DNA of 64,000 nt, from contig WUJK01000005.1 of the NCBI GenBank assembly GCA_011317545.1, positions 2,790,001-2,854,000 on the forward strand, written 5' to 3'. This document shows positions 35,089-47,000 of this stretch, piece after piece. The stretch's first letter is position 1, and each line of letters starts with the position of its first letter. This DNA is from Coniella vitis. Lineage: Eukaryota > Ascomycota > Sordariomycetes > Diaporthales > Schizoparmaceae. The notes under the pieces are model-generated. The model did no database searches. It was given only the letters and a program-made list of their open reading frames with translations, and had not been told where the DNA came from. The translations under genes and the position numbers were made by a program.

Positions 35089-38000
35089 TGGGGGTCTTTT
35101 GTCTTCTTATCGAATGGTAAAGATCCGCGAGAGGGCCAGTCATTTCTTCGGGGATATCACGGCTGGCTTTAATATGTTGATGGTTTGTTTGCGTACACGG
35201 TTAGTTGAGAGGCTGGATCTAGTTTGCGCTTGAATAGATTGGATAGACAATTGGCATGATGCCGTATTTATGTGTATGTATACTTTCAGACACACACAAC
35301 CCTGGGGAAACACTTGGCGTTTACCGTCCCTGCGTAGCTGTGCCAAACAGTCAACAGTTGGATCACACTTCCAAAACCAGAAAGCTCACTTTACGCTATC
35401 GCTGAGCTAGTATCATTACAATAATGGTTAAATTTTCCTCTCCATTCCACACTGAAGTCCTAGCAATGCAAATGCTAGTCCCATGAGCTCGTTTCCCACT
35501 TGAGATTCTTCATCTCCAAGACTGAGCGTCAGCGTCACTTCAAGAACGCGAAAAAGATACACTCATACACACACGACATTGTTGATTATGTACTCGATGT
35601 ATTGGGTTTGCTGTTGAGGAAGGATTATACATGCATGTTCCTGCGACACACATCCCTCCCTATTTACGAGCATCATATATCATATGAACACAATCTAGCA
35701 TCAGATCCCCCAGCCAGGCCCACTTCAATGTGTTCAAGTAGATGGACAGGAGTACTAACTAACAATAGCAGGATAGAAAGCTCATGATGTGGTCCACTCG
35801 ACTACTCAATCTCTCCGCCCCTTGCACTGTCTTGACTCTTTACACGATCTCCCCTTAGTCTAAAGTACTTGCTTTTTAAAGAACTTGATACGTGGAACCA
35901 CATGTAAAACCAAAGATCAGGATATAACAGTGTAAATCCCCTGTAAGACTAGTCGTGCAAGATTTGATCCATCAGAAGTACCAAACTATATCTCAATAGC
36001 TAGGCACCTTAGTAAAAAGAAATAATAATAAAAAATAAAGAAAGACTAAGAAAGAAATCAACCTATTCTCCTCAACAAATTTCTCGACATTGTCGCAAAC
36101 GTCACCTTTTCAGACTCTTATCTCAATACCAAGTGATGAAAAGGCCGGTTCTGGAGTGAGTTATCTCGTATAGACTATGGAACAAGACCAAACCTCATGT
36201 TTTTTGAACCTCCAGTTGAGTACATGCCTACACGGGTACGTAGGTAGTCATGAATAAGTGGAACACGTAACCAGTACCACTGCTTTGGAGCATAGGGTCG
36301 ACGTAGCGTGAAGAAAGGGATCTACGATAACAATATCTCACAGACTGGCCAACCAGCAAAATCATGACTTCAGACCCTCAAACGACAAAATTCCATGGCT
36401 CAATATTCAAACACCCTATATCCCTTCCCGTCCGTCCATCCCAGGCATTACGCTGATCTGTTCTAGGCTTTGACGGCTCACAACCCTCGTATATGCACGA
36501 ACAATCGTAAGAACAACAGAGGCCAGCCGCCGCTTGTCCGATGCTCACGGTCCTGTCCAAGGTCAAGCCAACCACAAAATCATCGGACGGTAATTTTCGG
36601 GCACGAGTCACACGTACAACTTGTCGGCTGGACCAAAACAGAAGAAGCAAAAGATGGAAGCCCCCACCTAGACTGTGCTTACATGAAGATAGCCAAGGTG
36701 TATCACCGGACCAAAGCACCCACAGTGTTCTCCCGTCGCCACCCTGCCCCCAATGCCTGTGTCAACAAGACAACAGATCAACAGCAAAAACGAGAACTGG
36801 GCCATACAAGAAAAACGCCTCGTTACCTTTCATGTTGCACAACATCGGGTTCCAACTGCAACTACGTAGTGTGACGGTAAAACGCAGGACAGACTTCCAC
36901 CCTTTCGCGGGGATGTTGCAGCAGTGCTAGCCTGTGAAGGGCCCACCATATCCAGAAAGCAAAGACCCGTGATGTTTATGTGCGTTTGTAGTTCTTCAGC
37001 CCCATATCTCCTCATCCCGGCCGTGTGGGACAAGGTGGCGATAGGGCCAACCCTCTTTCCCGATGAGGTCCTACGAATCCCCAGGAAGAGAGGCCATGTA
37101 ATGATTGCGTCGGTCCAAGACAGTCACGAGCAGAGATTCATAGTGTAATTCAGTTGTGGAGGCGCCAATGACAAGTGGCGTTGATGCACGGGTTTCGAAG
37201 GATCCTCTTACGCTGGCTTGTTCTGCATATGAGGAGATCTGAGCAGCCGGGGCCTGACGATGCCCAGCCAACTAAACCTGGAGGATGCAACCATTTCGTT
37301 GGACAATGTTCCACACGAAGCACGGCCTTAGTGGCCAAGGTTGAGTGCGTGAGGCTTGCTAACCTTTCTGTAAGACGGTTAGGGACTGGGAGGACAAATG
37401 TGTGCATACATGAGGGAGGACGAACTAGGACAAGCTATGGCCAATGTTCTATTCTAGGATTCTAGCTGATGCTGAGAAACCAATAACTTTCGCGGGCCAG
37501 ACACTTCCAGCACAGTCGAGCTAAAGCAAACGCATTGAACGAGCCGACCGACATTGCGAATGCATACGTACATTTGATACAGATGAGTACACTGTGGCAG
37601 GCGGGAGAGTAGTGGTGCACTCTCAACAAGAGGTGAATAAGGCGCTGAGACAGAAGTGACCCTGAGCATCAACATCAGCTTTGCTAATGCCACCATTTTC
37701 CTGGCGAGAAACAGGCGGGCAAGCGTCCGAGAGAGCCTCACAGCAACGATTCGCCAACAAATTACTGATCGGGGCGGGACCGTAAGGCTCGAGTCTGGTA
37801 CCAAGTCCAGGTCTGCCGTGTAATTACTCCCTCTCTCATGGTCTGGTGTCTTTCTGTATCACCATGCAAGATTTCCACACCAAGAGCGCCACTCGACATT
37901 TGTGATGGTCCTTTGAGATGGCCAGCCCTTGCTCTATGTAAAGGCGATGCAGCTACCCCTTCCCATGCGTCTGCTACCATGCTGTGTTGCTGCGATGCAC

Positions 38001-38183
38001 ACGACAGGCCTGGGTGGGCACAGGAGGTTGCATCTCACAGAGTACGAGGCCCTGCAAGACAATCTGCGTTTAGGATCCACTGTGCAGCAAACACTCGGGC
38101 GTTTTCGAGATCCAACATTGTAAACGTACACAGCGATGAGGAGTGATTGTGCCTTGACTTCTCGGCCTCCAAATGTTATTCGC
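35089..38183. other. 3.1 kb gene-free stretch
   Basis: No supported gene. An A-rich patch lies at about 36010-36060. Open frames up to 134 codons on both strands lack domains. It holds the 3' ends of the ligase gene and of the minus-strand BRCT gene. Confidence 0.5.
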
Positions 38184-39088
38184 TTACGGTGTCGGCTTCT
38201 TTTGGAATTTGTTGTAGACGCTTTGTTGGCCCTTTGCGGCCACTTTGAGGTTGGAGAATCTGGCTTCAGGCAAGCGGCGGCCAGCTTTCATGCTTTCCAG
38301 TACCCTTGAATGGCGGACATGTTAGCCTCTGCGTTTGCACCAAAGACAATTAGTTAGCCTTGCCTCGACACTTACCATTCAACATCGACATATTTGACCC
38401 CGTGACCTCCAACACGTTGTATCTCCTTATTAAGCTTGCCCCCCGCAAGACCACCTCCGGCGCCGCTGCTTGGTCCCGAGGGCTTTCCCAGAATGACGTG
38501 AGTAACCTGCCTCCTCCCAAGATGGATGGACATGCGAGCCCCATTCTCAACCAGTATATGCTTCAGCTTATGGTCGCTGATAAGCGGATGTGTAGATCCG
38601 TTGATGTAGATGACGAGGCCGTTGAAGATTTTGCTGCTGCTGTTTCGGACGGTCGAGTTGGACAGCTCAGGCCTATCGCCCTGTCTGCTCTCTCCGTCCG
38701 GTATCACCTTGCGGCTCTCCACATCTGGTATGGTCCTGGTAAATGACATGCTCCTGCTCCTGCTCCTGCTCATCTTCATCGTGCCTGGCTGTTGCAGCAT
38801 GTCCATGACGCTGTTCGTTGCACGTGCTTGCACCTCTTTGGGAATCAAGACGTTGTTCCTGTCGTCGAAATCCTCCGAGCCATGGCCAACAGTGTCGGAC
38901 AGGCGCACGCCGCCTGTATTGCCAGCTGCCAGTTGGTGTTGCAGTTTCCACACGCGGTTCTCACGCCAGCCTTGCGGGCCCTGTGTCTCGGCGCGCTGGT
39001 GGCCTAGGGCAACAGAATTCCAGGGATCAAAGGTGCGGCCGTACTTGGGCTCGGCGGCCTTGGGGATGGGTGGCCGCGGCGGGGACAT
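38184..39088 (-). CDS. BRCT-domain protein
   Basis: Exons on the minus strand are 39088-38376 and 38304-38184, 277 residues. The intron is 71 bp (donor GTAAGT, acceptor CAAG) and splits the Trp codon of VEWVLES. The N-terminal 150 residues are mostly disordered, starting MSPPRPPIPKAAEPKYGRTF and continuing DPWNSVALGHQRAE. An SR/RS-like patch lies near 107-115. A BRCT domain spans about 153-260: KIFNGLVIYINGSTHP, ILVENGARMSIHL, VTHVILG and the hallmark aromatic VEWVLES, then RRLPEARF. BRCT domains bind phosphopeptides or DNA ends in checkpoint and repair complexes. A role in the DNA-damage response is inferred from the domain only. The open frame extends upstream to an ATG at 39292, but the chosen start agrees better with the conserved FDPWN segment lying near the N-terminus. 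Confidence 0.83.
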
Positions 39089-39802
39089 TGTAGGATGTAT
39101 AGCGTTCTCTGACTGGAAGAGGGCTATGCTATGCCCCTGATATGGATGGAAGGGCTTGCTGAGGGTCGATATTGGTGGCGGCGGCGATGCAGAGAATTGG
39201 GCCGTGGATGGACGATATAGCCTTTTGGTCACGATATCATCATCAACGACTTGCAGACTGCCTGAGAGTACCTTGGGTGAAACACCAAGCAAGCAGGTAC
39301 AGTGCCTGCTTTGCAGATGCAGGCGCGGACGCAGACGTGACGAGGCAGGGACAGGCTCCGCCTAGGCTGACATGCAAGCTACTGCAGTTTCCATGTGGTG
39401 GTGACTGGTGACACGTTCTTTCCTCGGGTGCTAGGCGCGTCTTAGTCGCGTCGATTCCCGCGTGGTCATGTGACCCCCTTTTGGGCAGCCATTGAAAGCC
39501 GCGCCTTCCCTGCAAGCGCCGTCAGCCGTCATGCCACTCACTTGTGGTCTTGGTCACCGACTCAAATTACCGACTCAATCATCCATTTTGGCAAACCCAG
39601 CAACCTTGAAGCAACGCCCACTCACATATGTCTGCCCGGCAATGCTTCTACGCAATTGACATCAACAACTGCGCGCCCCATCCTCGACGCCTTGGATCGT
39701 TGCAAGTACACAGGAGCCGGCTTCTCGGCAGCGCCAGCCGGAATAGAGGCGGCTATAACAGAGTCGTGCTAAACACCCGAGACGCCTCAACGAAATGCTA
39801 CC

Positions 39803-39952
39803 ATGGCACCCTTTCGCGGCGCATTCCGCCGATACACTGCAGCAGCGCCAGCAGCACTGCGAGTCTTAACTAGCCGTCTGCTATACCGTCACATTTCTGC
39901 CCGCCAGCCCCCCGCCGTTACCGTCTCGAGCAGATCCAAATCACACCGTTGA
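39803..39952 (+). CDS. very small ORF with presequence-like start (doubtful)
   Basis: 49 codons in an excellent start context (CTACCATGGC). The product is Arg/Ala-rich without acidic residues, beginning MAPFRGAFRRYTAAAPAAL, like a mitochondrial targeting peptide. No downstream exon with a credible donor was found, so this may be chance, a short protein or the first exon of an eroded gene. Confidence 0.2.
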   Translation: MAPFRGAFRRYTAAAPAALRVLTSRLLYRHISARQPPAVTVSSRSKSHR

Positions 39953-41660
39953 ACTTTTTGGACACACAATCTGCACCATGCTGTCTCGGCATGATCGTTG
40001 GCCATGGGTATTTTTGCGGGCGCCCTCGTCCCTCGGCAGCCGGGACAGCGCAGTCCAAGGTATTCGTACTGTATCCACCCACAGATTAGCCCACTTCAGC
40101 TGCAAATCATCTCGCTCCACCCAAACACGATCATTGAGCCCCAGCGGCAGCAGAAGAGGGAGGAGGCAAATCAGGCTTCGATTGCTGGTCGTGGTGATGG
40201 CCGCTAGGGAATCCACAAGCTGGCGCAAGAGATTCTGGAGTCTGAGACGCAGCGGCAGTTGCTCCACTGCTATATACGTACTATGGTACATACGTAGTAC
40301 CGGCTGCGTTGAGCATGCATGCGCTGCCGTCTGCGTCAAACATCTTGATCTCGTCTTATTTGCCGCAGACTGTTTAGCAACAGCCACAACGCATGCCATG
40401 CTGCCACTGTGGCCATGGCCTGTTCCAGCCTGGCCAGAGAGTCCAAGGGTTGACCAATCCTCTGCTTCCTGCCAAGCAAATCGACTTGGAGTACTCGACC
40501 TTCCCCATCACGCTGTCAGTCATCTAACAATTGCACGATGCAGCAAGCAACGGGCGCCGGACTTACAGTCCACCACCTCTACAGCATCACTTGGCATAGC
40601 GCAAGAAAACCCAAAGCCACGATGCACACACGCCTTTCGGGCCAAAGACGTAATCCAGTCGGCGCTACTGCTTCACAACGTGCTCTACCCGCGCTCACGA
40701 CATACGGATAGGCAAGGCTGTGCTTGATGCGCGCGCACTGTATGACAAACACGAATCGACCCATCACGGCACGGGATCAGCCTCTGTGGTCCCACATCCA
40801 CGCCCGGTATGTACAGGCTGGCTGGCTGGCTGTAGGGATACATGGTGACCATGCCATGTACAGCCGCCCTTCACGTGGTAAACAAACAAACAAAGAGGAA
40901 AGCAAAAGATTCATAGACTGCAAAGGAAGTGCGAGGGTATTTTGCAGCCGTTCATGCACAAGCGAGGCACTACACCTCGTGATTGCTCGGTGGCTGGGTT
41001 GGCCGAATCGATGGGCCTCGCTCCTTACGACCTTCCTTTTTGTCCTGGCTTGTCCTTATCAGGGAGGGGGCGACTTGATAGACCCCGTGATGGAGCTTTA
41101 CAGTGTCCCGGAGGGCAGCCTAGGGTCGAACTTGAGATGACCCGCACTCAGCCAGCCTGCTGCGTGTCTTGGGTGTAATTCAAGCCAGGCGCGGCCGCGG
41201 CGTCTGTTGCCCGGCACCTCGACGCCCACGGCGTGTGCCACTGCGACTGCCACTGCCAAACCATCTGTCTACCATGGCAGTAGAATGAGACATTGTGAAA
41301 ATGCTACGATTGCGAAGTTGCGGTGTAGAGCCGCGTGGGCGTAGCGGACGGCCTGGGCCCTAAGAGTTCTTTGCTCAACTCCATTTCGGACACGGGACGG
41401 GACCGACGACCCCTCCTTCTTCCTCCTCTTGTCCTCTCTTCGCCTCCCAGCATCGCTCCTTTTGTACGAGGTACTGTTATACACAGCACTGCTTTCGGGG
41501 TGTGTTTGACATTGCTTCGGGATGCAAGGAAGACGCGCTTTCTATCAGATATTGCAAGTCCGACTAGTGAGAAATAATTAATTACTTGATCAGCATCAGC
41601 GCCGGGCGAGATGATTCGTCCGTTCCGCTGAAACACTTGACCACGCCTCTTGCTCAACAC

Positions 41661-41661
<1 letters not shown>

Positions 41662-41691
<30 letters not shown>
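41662..41691 (+). repeat. (CAG)10 microsatellite
   Basis: Ten perfect CAG units followed by TAGCAGCAA. No coding frame of interest covers it. Confidence 0.95.
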
Positions 41692-41694
<3 letters not shown>

Positions 41695-44404
41695 CAGCAA
41701 GATCACATGAAGATTCTCTTTGGGGGGCCTTCGTGTAAGAGAGACACGTGGTAGCGTGGGCTGAAGAAAGAGCCCGAATATTGTCTTCTATCTATTCTCT
41801 TCCGTCTCCTATTTCCGAGTCTTGTTTCTTCGATGCGTGTATCGGTAATTTTCAGTCGGGGGTTAGGCCAGACCATTGGAGTCCAAAGTCACACTCACCC
41901 CCCTTCAGACCATCGATAGTTTGCACAGGGGGATTGTCGCGGTATCCTACTACTCCGGACATGGCTGCAGTCACAACACTGCATTTTCTAGGTGTCATTT
42001 CGGCCAGAACACATTCCAGAGAGAAACCAGTGGCTGTTCTATGTCCGTGGACATAACATCTTTTGTAAAGTTGCGAAACGGAGGGCTCGCGTGGCCGCCT
42101 ACGTTCTGAATTATCTGACAGCCATGGGCTATGTGATTCAGTCCTAGTGAACCACGGCAAACGAAGGATCCTGAGATGAATCCTTCCAAAATTGCCTTCC
42201 TCTTTCCCAGCGCACGATGCCGGCTCTAGCCAAGCGTTGATACCCGGATGGATTCAAGGCAATACCCGCATTTCCTCGTGTTGAATGTCTCAAAGGTCGG
42301 GGCCTACCTATGCTATGTACCTCTCTACTAGAATCAGGGCAAGATAGTACTTCTGCCTTGACAATACATAGTAGTGTTTATTCCTCTCAATCGAACCCAC
42401 CCCCACAATACAGGCGTCGCCAGTTTGCTCAAATCGTACACATCTTTGCTTGCGCTCGTCTTGTTTGTCTCTACAAGTGTTTGTTCACTTTGTATGAGCT
42501 CCTATCTTAACCAAAAGTCCACTCCAGAACTCGATCTCGAGTCCAGACACGGTCCCCTTAGCGTTTACTCGTAGCTGACGCGCCGAAATGTCGCGCGTCT
42601 GGTTTACCAAGACTGAATATTCCGAACTTGAATATCCAACGAAAGGGTAATATGTTGTTGTAATAAGTAGGCAAAAAGAAAGCCAAGAAGAGATTCCATG
42701 GCCAAGTCCACAATGCCAGGCCTGACTGACTGGTTGGTCACTCACTCCACACCAGCAATTCCAAAGGGTAAGCAACCCTCGTCTGCGACGCGCTCCAACA
42801 TGTCAAACTTCTACATACCAGGATATATACTCTTTCTTGTAACGAAAGGTATGGCCATATAGTTAGTGCCCCCATAGTATTCCCTGCAACTCGACGACAT
42901 CATCTCACCACCACCACCACCTCCTCCCCCGCCTCGACCACAGCAATAGTGCGCTATAGACAGAAGGTTGCAGCTGGCAGCAGTGCGTAAGAACGAGTAA
43001 AGGCGACGCGCGAGAGATGAGATATGTACTTGGCTAGAACAAAGTGGTGCAGAGCACCGCGGATATGAAACTCGCAGAGATGTCCAGATCGAACGATTCC
43101 AACCGTCAAGACGGACAATAAGCACCGAAAACGAACCTGTTGTCTATATGTAATGCGGAAATAACGAGAACAACTATAAATCAATAGAATCATGTGCACA
43201 GCACCCATGGCGAAACTGCTATTTCAGCCAGGCAGCAGTCTTAAGAAGTGAAAGCAAAAGTAGGAACATCAAGGTCAAATATACTCCTATGTGTAAAAGC
43301 AATATCTTGAAACACGTTCCCAAGTGGGTCGTATGCATGAGTAAACACGACATTGAGTATACATGTAGGAGAATGATTTCTTTTAAAGTTGGACGTGTAC
43401 TATACATTCATTCAATCTACCTATTTATTACTTGATGCATTTCATAGTATATAGAAACGTGGAGGATTGTACCAACTGCTACACATTATGACATGGCAGT
43501 ATCCTGGAATCCGCTGCCTATGCCGTTGCGCACCTAACAACCAATTCAAAGCGCTCACGAGACCTGTAATAGGCTTGGAACGAAATAAGAATGGAGTTAG
43601 AGTCTTTTCTATGTCATCTCTGCCAAAAGAAAAGCCCCTCGAAAAAGGGGACGAGAAATTCTTGGAAACACTTTATTACACTCATTAAATGTATGCACCA
43701 TTCAAATGACCAAATCCCATCAAAGAGAGTCTAAATAGAGGAATCGAGTCGATAACAGCAATACGCTTATGTTGTCAACTTTGTAAATCTCATACGCAAC
43801 AAGAATTACTTATCTGGCCTTACAGAACCAAGTTTCTTCAGCCGCTTTGGTGTTCTCGATATTGCATTTTTGGTTCAGTTCCTGAAACGAGTAGTACTTA
43901 GGGAGAAACCAACGCAAACCCAGAGATGAAGGTTCCCCATTCTCATCATAATATACCCATCTACTCACAGTCGATAATGCTGAAGAGAAAGAATGATCAA
44001 CGATATGCACAGATGTATTCTACTTCATACGCTCCTACAACCCTACTCCTGCTGTGCATAGTAGTCGCTGCTCATGCCCTGCGCCTGTTTGCCTGCACTG
44101 CACTGCACTGCCTTGGCGCTTGGCCATCATAGAAAAGAACCCTTTCCCTTCCCGGCTGTTCTGTTTTATGCGCATCATACTTGCAGCCGCAGGAGGACAA
44201 AGCACGACGCAACGGCAACGGCAACGCAACGCCGGGTGGTGCAGCTAAAACGCTGCTCTGCCCTGCACTGGGGCGGCAAGGAATGGAGCGAAGAAAATCG
44301 GATGGATTGGGTAAATTTTCTGGGGGAGAAACAACCAACACAAAAGTCAAAAGGAACATAAGCACCGATGTGAGTTGGGCGCGCACAGCATGTACTTACC
44401 TTGT

Positions 44405-44430
44405 TACTATGTACCAGGATGTACATAGTA
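44405..44430. repeat. inverted pair of the TACTATGTA motif
   Basis: TACTATGTA at 44405-44413 and its reverse complement at 44422-44430, separated by 8 bases. Confidence 0.85.
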
Positions 44431-44452
44431 GGCTCGAGGCGTGCGTTTCATT

Positions 44453-44473
44453 AGCAGCAGCAGCAGCAGCAGC
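44453..44473 (+). repeat. (AGC)7 microsatellite
   Basis: Seven perfect AGC units, continuing into CGCCGC. Confidence 0.9.
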
Positions 44474-46668
44474 CGCCGCAGTAGAAAAAGAAAAGGCGGG
44501 TTGGCCTCGTTTTCCTTGCCGTGCTCCCAATCTTTCCCATGGTCCCAGCCGAGCCAACAAGATGGCCAGCCGAGCGACCGCGCCCCAAGAGGCTTCGCGC
44601 CTTGGGCAAAGGGCGCCACAGTCGGGATGATGTTTGACAAAAAAAAAAAAAAGGGCAATCATGACCAATCCTTGAACAGAGTTTTTACAAACCAGCGAAG
44701 CAATGGCGGATTTTGGACCTCGCCCACAAGCGCAATCCCTCCCCCTTCTTCCAGGGTGGCATGCACGTACGCCACCTCTCTTCTGAGAGGGTGGGTGTGG
44801 AAGACAGCATATCTGCGCATGTTGTGTCACACACCACAGCAGACCCGGTCGAACGCTCGTAGTAACTGCTGTCACTCCCGTGTCCCCCCTTTCCCCTCTT
44901 CTGGTGCCTTGACCTCTCTTCCCCTTTTCTTTAGTGGTCTTGAAGATTCACGTTTTTTGTTGTCTCAGCTGGGTTTGGGCAAAAAAGGGTCATGGGCTGG
45001 CAATGACTACGCCTTTTGCGCGCCTCGTGATGGGCCGGGTGAATGGAGGGGAAGGATGAGTTGTCTAGCCCTTGCCATCCCGCGCCCACCTTGACAAGCA
45101 AGCACAAGATAGCCACCGACGCCGACTTGCCAGATGGGTTGGGGGAGGGGCCAAGTAGAAAGAGACGGGCCTCTCATGAGCTGCCAGCGGTACAGTAGCG
45201 CCCTGTATAATGCAAGAGGTGCAGACGGCGAAATATCCGCTGTTGCACTTGCAACGCTGCGCAGCTAGAATAGCATACCCTCCATCTCTTTGAGTATGCA
45301 TAATGGGGGTCCAATAGCTCGGCCGGTGAAGAGTACTATGCAAGAGATGGTGGGATATATGTCGGCATGGTATTGCTAGACAGTTCCAAACGGGTAAAGG
45401 AGCTTGGTCACTGAGGCTGGCAGAAACCTGCCGTTGAATGGGCAAGACATCGTTCGGAATAGGTTGGACACCACACTCCGGGGCTACATCTTGAACCGCG
45501 ATTGCATCTGGAACACTGGAAACAAAGTCCAGTGGCAAGGTCTGTACGCATGGTAGCCTTGCACACGAACTATGTTGAAATGCCACGACGCAATGCGCTG
45601 TGAGATCGTTCATCTTGTAACAGACGCACATTGATATGTAGTGCGCTGGAAACATGCATAAGGTTGTCAGCAAGGGAATTAGGAGACCTGGGAACCACTT
45701 GAAGCAGTCTCCGTCCGGGCAGCATCGCTCTCATGGGGTAATCTTTTGTGCCAGAGCTTGCAACAAGGCTACCTCATCGGGCATCTCATCCAGAGGAGGA
45801 CAAGGCTCACAGACGCCCCCCCACCACCAGCTATGGTGACGCCGGATGTGGAGATGATGAATCGTGAACAAGGTACTGTGGTTGGAGTCAGAGACCGACC
45901 GGATCTTCCGCGAAGGATTCGTGGGTGCCGCTTATGATGCTGCACTGCAGCTGTCCCGATGCCCACGCGTCCGGGTGCAAGCATGAGATTTGGCTTGTTG
46001 GTTCCAAGATCAGCCCTTGCGCCGTCGGCTCCATGGGCACACATACCGTGTCATAGTGTGTACTATACAATCCATAAAAAGCTTTGTGCACTGGACCGTG
46101 AGTATGGTTGTATATTGGTAGCATAGCATCGCAATCGAGCCCTCCCTGCCACTTGCTCCAACGAGAAGGCCCTGCAGATGCGCCACAGTAACACCAATGG
46201 TGTGCTGGCGGGCCAGATTTATCATCCTCGGACGCGATTGTGGTCTCTAGACATGCATGGGCTGCGATTTGTGTATAGTGTACTCGTTCCTCGTAGACCA
46301 CCATGAGCGATTGCACAGTCTACTTACAGTGAACAGCCAACCCTTCGAAACGTTCATTGCCGTACTATGTATGTATTCTTTTTGGGCCTGTTGTTGACCA
46401 GGCTACCGACACAGGGAGGAGAAAAGCGAGCAAGTGGACGAACATAGAGAAGAGCGAAGAATCTAGTGGTAAGGATAGCAACAATTAGTAATGCGAGGAC
46501 AGCGAAGATGCTTGTTGGGTGCGCTTTGTGCAAAAGGCTCCAAAAGCGGCTGGGGAACGTCGGAAGAAGCAAAGGTTGCGAAAGTATCGAGTACAGAGTC
46601 CAGTACTACTGCCTATGTAGGTATAGAGCCGTTCATGGCCGAGGTCGCAGCCCAGATCTGGTCGGGAT

Positions 46669-46745
46669 GGCGGCGGCGGCGGCGGCGGCGGCGGTGGTGG
46701 TGGTGGTGTTTGTTGTCGTCGTTGCGTTGTTATTGTTGTTGTGTG
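46669..46745 (+). repeat. compound (GGC)n(GGT)n(TTG)-like tract
   Basis: About 26 bases of GGC units pass into about 15 bases of GGT units, then imperfect TTG/TCG units. The strand asymmetry is strongly G-rich. Confidence 0.9.
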
Positions 46746-46984
46746 TCGGTCGGTTGTGGTGTGATAAGAATCAGCGCGTCCTGGTCTGGATTGGAAAAAG
46801 GGGAAAAAAGAATACCTGTAACTCGAGTACGTAGTAGACTTGACCAAAAAAATGATACAAGAGAAAGGTCGAGAAGCAATCAGTTGTTGCGGACACGTCA
46901 CACGCCAGAGAAAGGAGGGGGTGCCACCATGAATGGGAAGGAGGAGGTGTGGGCGGGCGTGCGGGTGTGTGTGTTCGTCTGCTG

Positions 46985-47000
46985 TACTATGTACTATGTA
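46985..47000. repeat. tandem TACTATG heptamer
   Basis: TACTATG TACTATG TA: two copies of the 9-mer overlapping by two bases. The same 16-bp unit occurs at 48314-48329, 48663-48678 and 50775-50790. Confidence 0.9.

Noticed and set aside
39978..40727. 249-codon open frame on the plus strand
   Set aside because: I considered a small mitochondrial ATP-synthase-like protein because one neighbouring frame reads LAMGIFAGAL, but frames and stops do not join with credible splice sites.
44441..45094. 217-codon open frame on the plus strand
   Set aside because: It begins in an AGC microsatellite and passes through an A homopolymer (poly-Lys). No protein-like pattern remains.
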